Source: Hymenopellis radicata (lineage: Eukaryota; Basidiomycota; Agaricomycetes; Agaricales; Physalacriaceae). Taken from it: a DNA stretch of 12,178 bases. The position numbers and the translations under genes are program-made. Within the stretch, counting starts at the first letter, position 1. Every line of letters begins with the position of its first letter. Below, in pieces: positions 8,341 to 12,178 of this stretch. The stretch covers positions 1-12,178 of the forward strand of contig JADNRX010001249.1 of the NCBI GenBank assembly GCA_015501595.1. Reading direction: 5' to 3'. A model generated the notes under the pieces. The model had not been told where the DNA came from and searched no databases. It saw only the letters and a program-made list of their open reading frames with translations.

Positions 8341-8925
8341 GAAGTCGGCATTCCTCGCAGCCACAAGCCTCGACTGGGCCTTTCTCGCCTACGCCTACGG
8401 TCGACATGGTGCGTCCTTTACTGCAACGTCCAAATGTTAGTATCCAACCAGATGTAGATCCACGCGCTGAAAATGCACTCCCAAGGCCGCATGATCCTCG
8501 TCGTCCCCTCTCCATCTAATGCGCACGACTGGATTACATGGGCGCTCCACGCCGGCGCGGAATATAGAAATGGAAAGCGTCGACACCATTTAGTCCGGCG
8601 GTACTCGTCGAATACGCCATGTCTTGCGTCAATTCCAGCGCTACCCCATTCACGTCGGCGCGCCATTGATTCGTCCACTTTTCTGAAAGAGTCGCGCATC
8701 TGGATGCGGAGATGTCACGTCAGCAACTATTCAAGGCGAAACTGGACTCCAGCTCACCTTGGCATATTGTCACATCCTATTCCTTTAGGTGAGCAAAAGA
8801 GTCCCTCGACATCCCGGTCCAACAACGGAGGAAATGTGGACGCGCATCCAGGCTCTTAGCCGTCTAGCAAACAAGACCATGTAGGCGCTTGGTGTAAAAC
8901 GAACAGATATTGACTGGCGCTGTGT
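8341..8925 (+). pseudogene. Decayed second HpcH/HpaI aldolase
   Basis: Family segments appear in order but in different frames. AFLAATSLDWAF (about 8348-8383) matches the region before the active-site His. FSPTPTVDM (8382-8408) follows directly in another frame, so about ten codons including the DAEH motif are gone. A good intron (8409-8457, GTGCGT...GATGTAG) joins it to IHALKMHSQGRMILVV and AHDWITWALHAGAE (8458-8562), which aligns with residues 71-101 of the intact-looking neighbour. MESVDT then a TAG, LRQFQRYP (about 8617-8640), and EEMWTRIQALSRLANK (8828-8875) then TAG continue the match. The catalytic Arg is Pro here (VVPSPS for VVRIPS). The copy is well diverged from its neighbour, so it is an old paralogue, not a fresh duplicate. 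It cannot make a working aldolase. Confidence 0.7.
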
Positions 8926-8929
8926 GGAT

Positions 8930-11010
8930 AAAATGAACGTCTGGATACGCAGAAGGTGCTACACAGCTGGAAAAGGGACTTGAAGCTTGAAGGGTGAGCA
9001 TAGTCTTCGTATTCTGCTAAATTGACAATGAGTATCAGTTTCTTTTGAATTGGCGTATGCCGTACCCGAAGATACCATCGTCGTCTCACCCAAACACCTC
9101 ATCTTCACCCGAGCTTGAACCACGCTCCCTGTAGCGCTGTTTCGAATATCCTTCCAGGCCAATCCAGGCGCAGCGCACTCGACACCATGGGAAGCAGTGG
9201 CCAGAGGTCCGTACCATAGAACAGGAAAGTAAGCCGAATAACCCAGAACGTTTTGAAGCAAATCGCTGATATTTCAGGGTGAAGGTTGCCAAAGAATGCG
9301 GTGGACATCGAGCGAGGACGTGGACGTCTGAAGCCGATTCTCAAAAAGGCAACTCGCACCTTTCGTCCTTGCTTTCTCCACTTTGTCTCCACTGGTCGAT
9401 CATCTCTTTTCCAGTCTTGTCTTCCCTTCACGCATCTCGCGTTTCCCCATTCTCCCATACAAGATAAACTACCAAGCAGAAATTAATTTGTAAGGTCGCG
9501 TCTCTACGAACCGCTGACGCCTCGAATAAGGAGAAGGATGGCGTTGGCTCGGAAAGGGCAAGAAGCGGGATCTCTTGGAGACAGACGACACGCCGCCACA
9601 CGAAATGGGAAACTTGGGCACGAGAGCAGCACCGGTGACGAAACGCAAGGTATGTGGCTCGCAAATCTCCATTGAGTCGTTGACAGCGAATGGCGTGGCT
9701 GTCTCCATCCCGTTCTTCGTCTACGACGACGTTACGAATGTACATGGCGAATCACATTGCTTCTGGGAGACTTTCGACGGCCACTCCCATATCCGCGCCT
9801 TTACTTCGTCGTCTCTTTCAAGTTCTAATCACATTTGCACGACAGTTTTGCAACACTGATACGCGCAGGACTCGCGACGCCATCTTCTTCACCAAGCAAA
9901 GACCTGAAGATTGCACGGCCACGTCGAATCTTGAAAGGTCTGATGACATTATCAGCCGAAGAGTAGTAATCCTTTAATAGGTACCCCAAGGGACACTGCT
10001 CTAAGTCTACTACACCTGCACAAGGCTCGTTGGTGGCAGGTAAATCTTCCTTGTCTGCCAACAGTGCGTTCCCTGCATCGGTGAGTATCTATACGTCAGG
10101 ATTGTAGGAAATTGCTAAATATCATCATCATTGCCAGAGATTTTACTCCCATGGTGTGGACATCAAAGAGCGGGAGACTACTAGCCAGTAAATTGCCGAG
10201 TTGTCACTCAGGAGTTCAGGTAGACGGTTAATCCAAGATATACGAGCCAGTTCCTTCTCATGCACCAGTTTCGTGAATGACGACATCTACGCCATCGCAG
10301 AGCTCGAGTTGTACGACCCGACATCGAATGACCGATAACGCGTATGCCCGCGAGGAAGTTTACTCCATCGCACCCACGTATCCGACACTTAACCAGAATC
10401 CGACGCGCCCAGTCACCTTCCAGTAATCCTCGTTCTGCTCATGCGCCTCGTGCCAGAGACTATCCAAAGTCAGATACCTCTCCCTGCGATTGTAAATTGG
10501 AACGCGTTCCACGCCAACTCCCAAAAGCGGGTCGGCGTGCAAAACTTTCAGGGCAGGACTCGTCGTCTTTCCACACGTGTGCCTCAGATCGCGACCGACT
10601 CGGCGTCAGGTCCATCGTCTGAAACGCCGCACCCAGCTTTTCCAGTGCTACCTGCTCAGAATAACCATGCTTCTTCGCGCCGCACAAACCCCTTCAGGAT
10701 AGCCTTCCAAGGTCACAGTTTTCAACTCGATGAGAAATTCCTGGTCCGGAAGGAAAACGTCGGCAGATGCGGTCGGGATATCGTTCTGTTATGCTGCTTG
10801 TAGGTGGTCGGCGGGTCGTTCATGATACGGAGAAGCTGGTGCTGGCGTCGAAGGAGGTCAGCCTCATTATACCGGCAGCGCGCAAAATAAGATATCACCG
10901 GATGGCGGACGGTTGTGCGTTTTCACAGCTCAGCTTCTTAATTCGTGTCATCTGATCCTGATGCAGATGACGAATGACAGCACAGCCGCTCTGCTGCTGT
11001 TAAACATCTT
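8930..11010. other. Unassigned region with scattered coding-like fragments
   Basis: Two kilobases where I cannot name a gene. The best pieces are: a minus-strand frame 9261-8959 (100 codons, contains LLQNVLGYSAYFPVLWYG in related frames, no ATG start); plus-strand frame 9970-10188 bridged by an intron-like element; plus-strand 10342-10428 (short frame with YAREEVYSIAPTYPTLNQNP); and plus-strand 10441-10803 (120 codons, Ser/Thr/Pro-rich, no domain). None has a clear start, domain or complete exon set. Given the broken genes on both sides, this is most likely degraded genic DNA, but intact unknown genes with small exons cannot be excluded. Confidence 0.35.
10081..10137 (+). other. Well-formed spliceosomal intron without a known gene
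   Basis: GTGAGT at 10081, a TTGCTAAAT branch-like site about 20 nt before the end, and an ATTGCCAG acceptor at 10137 give a 57-nt intron. The flanking frame is open from 9970 to 10080 and from 10138 to a TAA at 10189-10191, and splicing keeps it in frame (AGKSSLSANSAFPAS, then RFYSHGVDIKERETTSQ). Two stops at 9964-9969 close the upstream side. It suggests the 3' end of a small or decayed plus-strand gene. Confidence 0.3.
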
Positions 11011-11024
11011 GCTTTCACACACCA

Positions 11025-12178
11025 ATGCAGGCCGAAAGCACCCAGCCGAGTCCTGCACCTGTACCCCAACCCTCACAGCCCGCGAAAACGTTCTTTGGGC
11101 TGGCGCAGGATGCGACAAGGCAGGGCTATTCGCGGCCTGTCTTCAATGATGACTACGTGGGGCGATTCCCAGAGGATCCTTACGGCCAGGAAACCGCGCC
11201 CAATGCAAGAGGTACCGTGTGTATGTTGAAGAAGCGCCGCCTTCGACGAAAACATGGTTGGCCAATCCCGCGATGGTCTGGATGTAATGCTCGTATTCGT
11301 ACGTATTCAAGCTCATCGTTGAGCATTTACTAAGTAGCTTACTAGGCTGGTCTCTTTCTGCTGTTGTCACATCATTCCTCGTACAGGTTTCGCAGAACCT
11401 TCAAGCAGACTTTTCAAATGTCCGCTCTCCTCCTCCACGATCTTCTCGTCGTTCAACTCGCCATGGCTGATGGCGGACGGTGAATGTTACGACTCCCTCC
11501 ATAAACCCCGCCGAGAAATTCGAGCCTGATGTGATTGACATCTGGATTAACGGATTGTGGGTTGTCAGTCTCACACCAGCCTCGTCGTTGCTCTCGCCGC
11601 CGTCCTGGTGAAGCAATGGTTGCACCGGTACATGACCTTCCGTTCTGGTACACCGGACTTCGCAGCCACATCCGCCAGTTTCGCTTCATGGGCCTTGAGA
11701 AATGGCGTGTCCGTATCATCATTGGAATGCTCCCATCATTATGCACATCTCCCTCATGCTCTTCTTTTTGGCCTTGCCCTTTTCTATGTCCCATTACGTG
11801 TCTCGCTCACATGGGCTGTTGGCACACTACAGTCTTATCTGTGTGCTCTACCTCATCAGCAATACAATCCCATTATCTTTCCACAATGTCCCTACCAGAC
11901 ACCCCTGACGACTTCATTCATCATGTTTGTCAAGTTGTCCGGTTCAGCATTCAGTCTATCCATCATTATTTTATAGCATGTTGTAGTATCCGCAAGCCGA
12001 ATGTTCTATTAGAACATCAGTCTTTCACAGCTTTGGATAGTTTATCGCCGGGACAGCAGTCTTCCATGGCTTCAGATATTTTGTCAGAACATCAGTCTTC
12101 CACAACTTCGAAATTGGAGGTGTTGCGGTATCAGTTCAAGTCGTTGGCTCAACTAGAGTCTGATACAGTTCAAGCCTT
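11025..12178 (+). pseudogene. DUF6535-domain protein, multiply frameshifted, 3' end beyond window
   Basis: The ATG at 11025 opens QPAKTFFGLAQDATRQGYS and FNDDYVGRFPEDPYGQE, a DUF6535 N-terminal region. The rest of the domain follows in order but hops frames: VYVEEA, AAFDENMVGQSRDGLDVMLVF, then a good intron (11299-11345, GTACGT, TTTACTAAG, TACTAG), AGLF, SAVVTSFLVQVSQNLQADF, SALLLHDLLVVQLAMADGG, VNVTTPSINP, IWINGLWVVSLT, VALAAVLVKQWLHRYMTF, HIRQFRFMGLEKWRV, PIIMHISLMLFF, GLALFYVPLRVSLTWAVG, LICVLYLISNTIPL, IIFPQCPYQTPL and DDFIHHV. DUF6535 is a membrane-associated domain of unknown role in agaricomycete proteins; several of these segments are transmembrane. At least nine frame changes, mostly explained by a missing base, rule out a single full-length product. 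From 11616 one frame is open to the window end (187 codons), so a C-terminal part may survive. Confidence 0.82.
12012..12104 (+). repeat. Imperfect triplicated coding repeat
   Basis: A short unit, CAxCAGTCTTyC, recurs at 12015, 12054 and 12090 (spacings 39 and 36 nt). The first and third copies share GAACATCAGTCTT and nearly 18 nt. Spacings are multiples of three and the frame is open, so the protein repeats HQSF, QQSS and HQSS at 13- and 12-residue intervals, C-terminal to the DUF6535 domain. Confidence 0.6.

Noticed and set aside
8959..9261. Minus-strand 100-codon frame as a real gene
   Set aside because: No ATG start (TTG only), no domain recognised, and the plus strand is also partly open here; kept only as a fragment within the unassigned region.
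1..12178. Transposon ends, CRISPR array, or defence-type gene cluster
   Set aside because: No terminal inverted repeats with a transposase, no regular spaced repeats, and no nuclease, reverse transcriptase or helicase motifs seen in any frame.

Overview
The window looks like nuclear DNA from an agaricomycete (mushroom or wood-decay) fungus. Genes are split by many short introns (47-65 nt for most) with GT-AG ends and CTAAC/CTGAC-type branch sites. Start codons follow CT-rich leaders and occasional TATA boxes. The right end carries a DUF6535 domain, which I know only from Agaricomycetes. All identities come from reading translations against remembered family motifs; no search was run.

Layout, left to right. 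(1) 1-237, minus strand: the edge of an unidentified coding region. (2) About 240-1370: gene-poor spacer with several perfect inverted repeats. (3) 1450-3050, plus: a three-exon WD40 protein whose blade pattern resembles the Cdc20/Fizzy APC/C activators, but without recognisable C-box or IR tail. (4) 3186-3835, plus: a candidate four-exon small gene of unknown function, seen only after splicing. (5) 3968-5310, plus: a five-exon secreted intradiol ring-cleavage dioxygenase with signal peptide and apparent iron ligands. (6) 6317-5531, minus: a four-exon, eight-cysteine secreted protein with a Ser/Thr/Ala-rich stalk and a C-terminal GPI-type hydrophobic tail, convergent with the dioxygenase. (7) 6830-7834, plus: an HpcH/HpaI-type class II aldolase with a GC-AG intron and one frameshift near its 3' end. 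(8) About 8345-8925, plus: a decayed second aldolase that has lost active-site residues. (9) About 8930-11000: no gene I can assign, only scattered coding-like pieces. (10) 11025 to the right edge, plus: a DUF6535 protein broken by a series of small indels, whose 3' part is open to the end of the window.

The left half (1450-6317) reads cleanly, with every exon joining in frame. From about 7650 rightward the sequence is full of indels and fragments, so the window crosses from intact genes into either a decayed accessory region or a stretch of poor consensus sequence. The secreted dioxygenase and the aldolase could both act on aromatic breakdown products, but they belong to different routes (ortho cleavage outside the cell, class II pyruvate aldolase inside), so a joint pathway is only a guess. 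I see no mobile element with intact ends, no CRISPR array, no tRNA or rRNA, and no convincing new multi-gene system.
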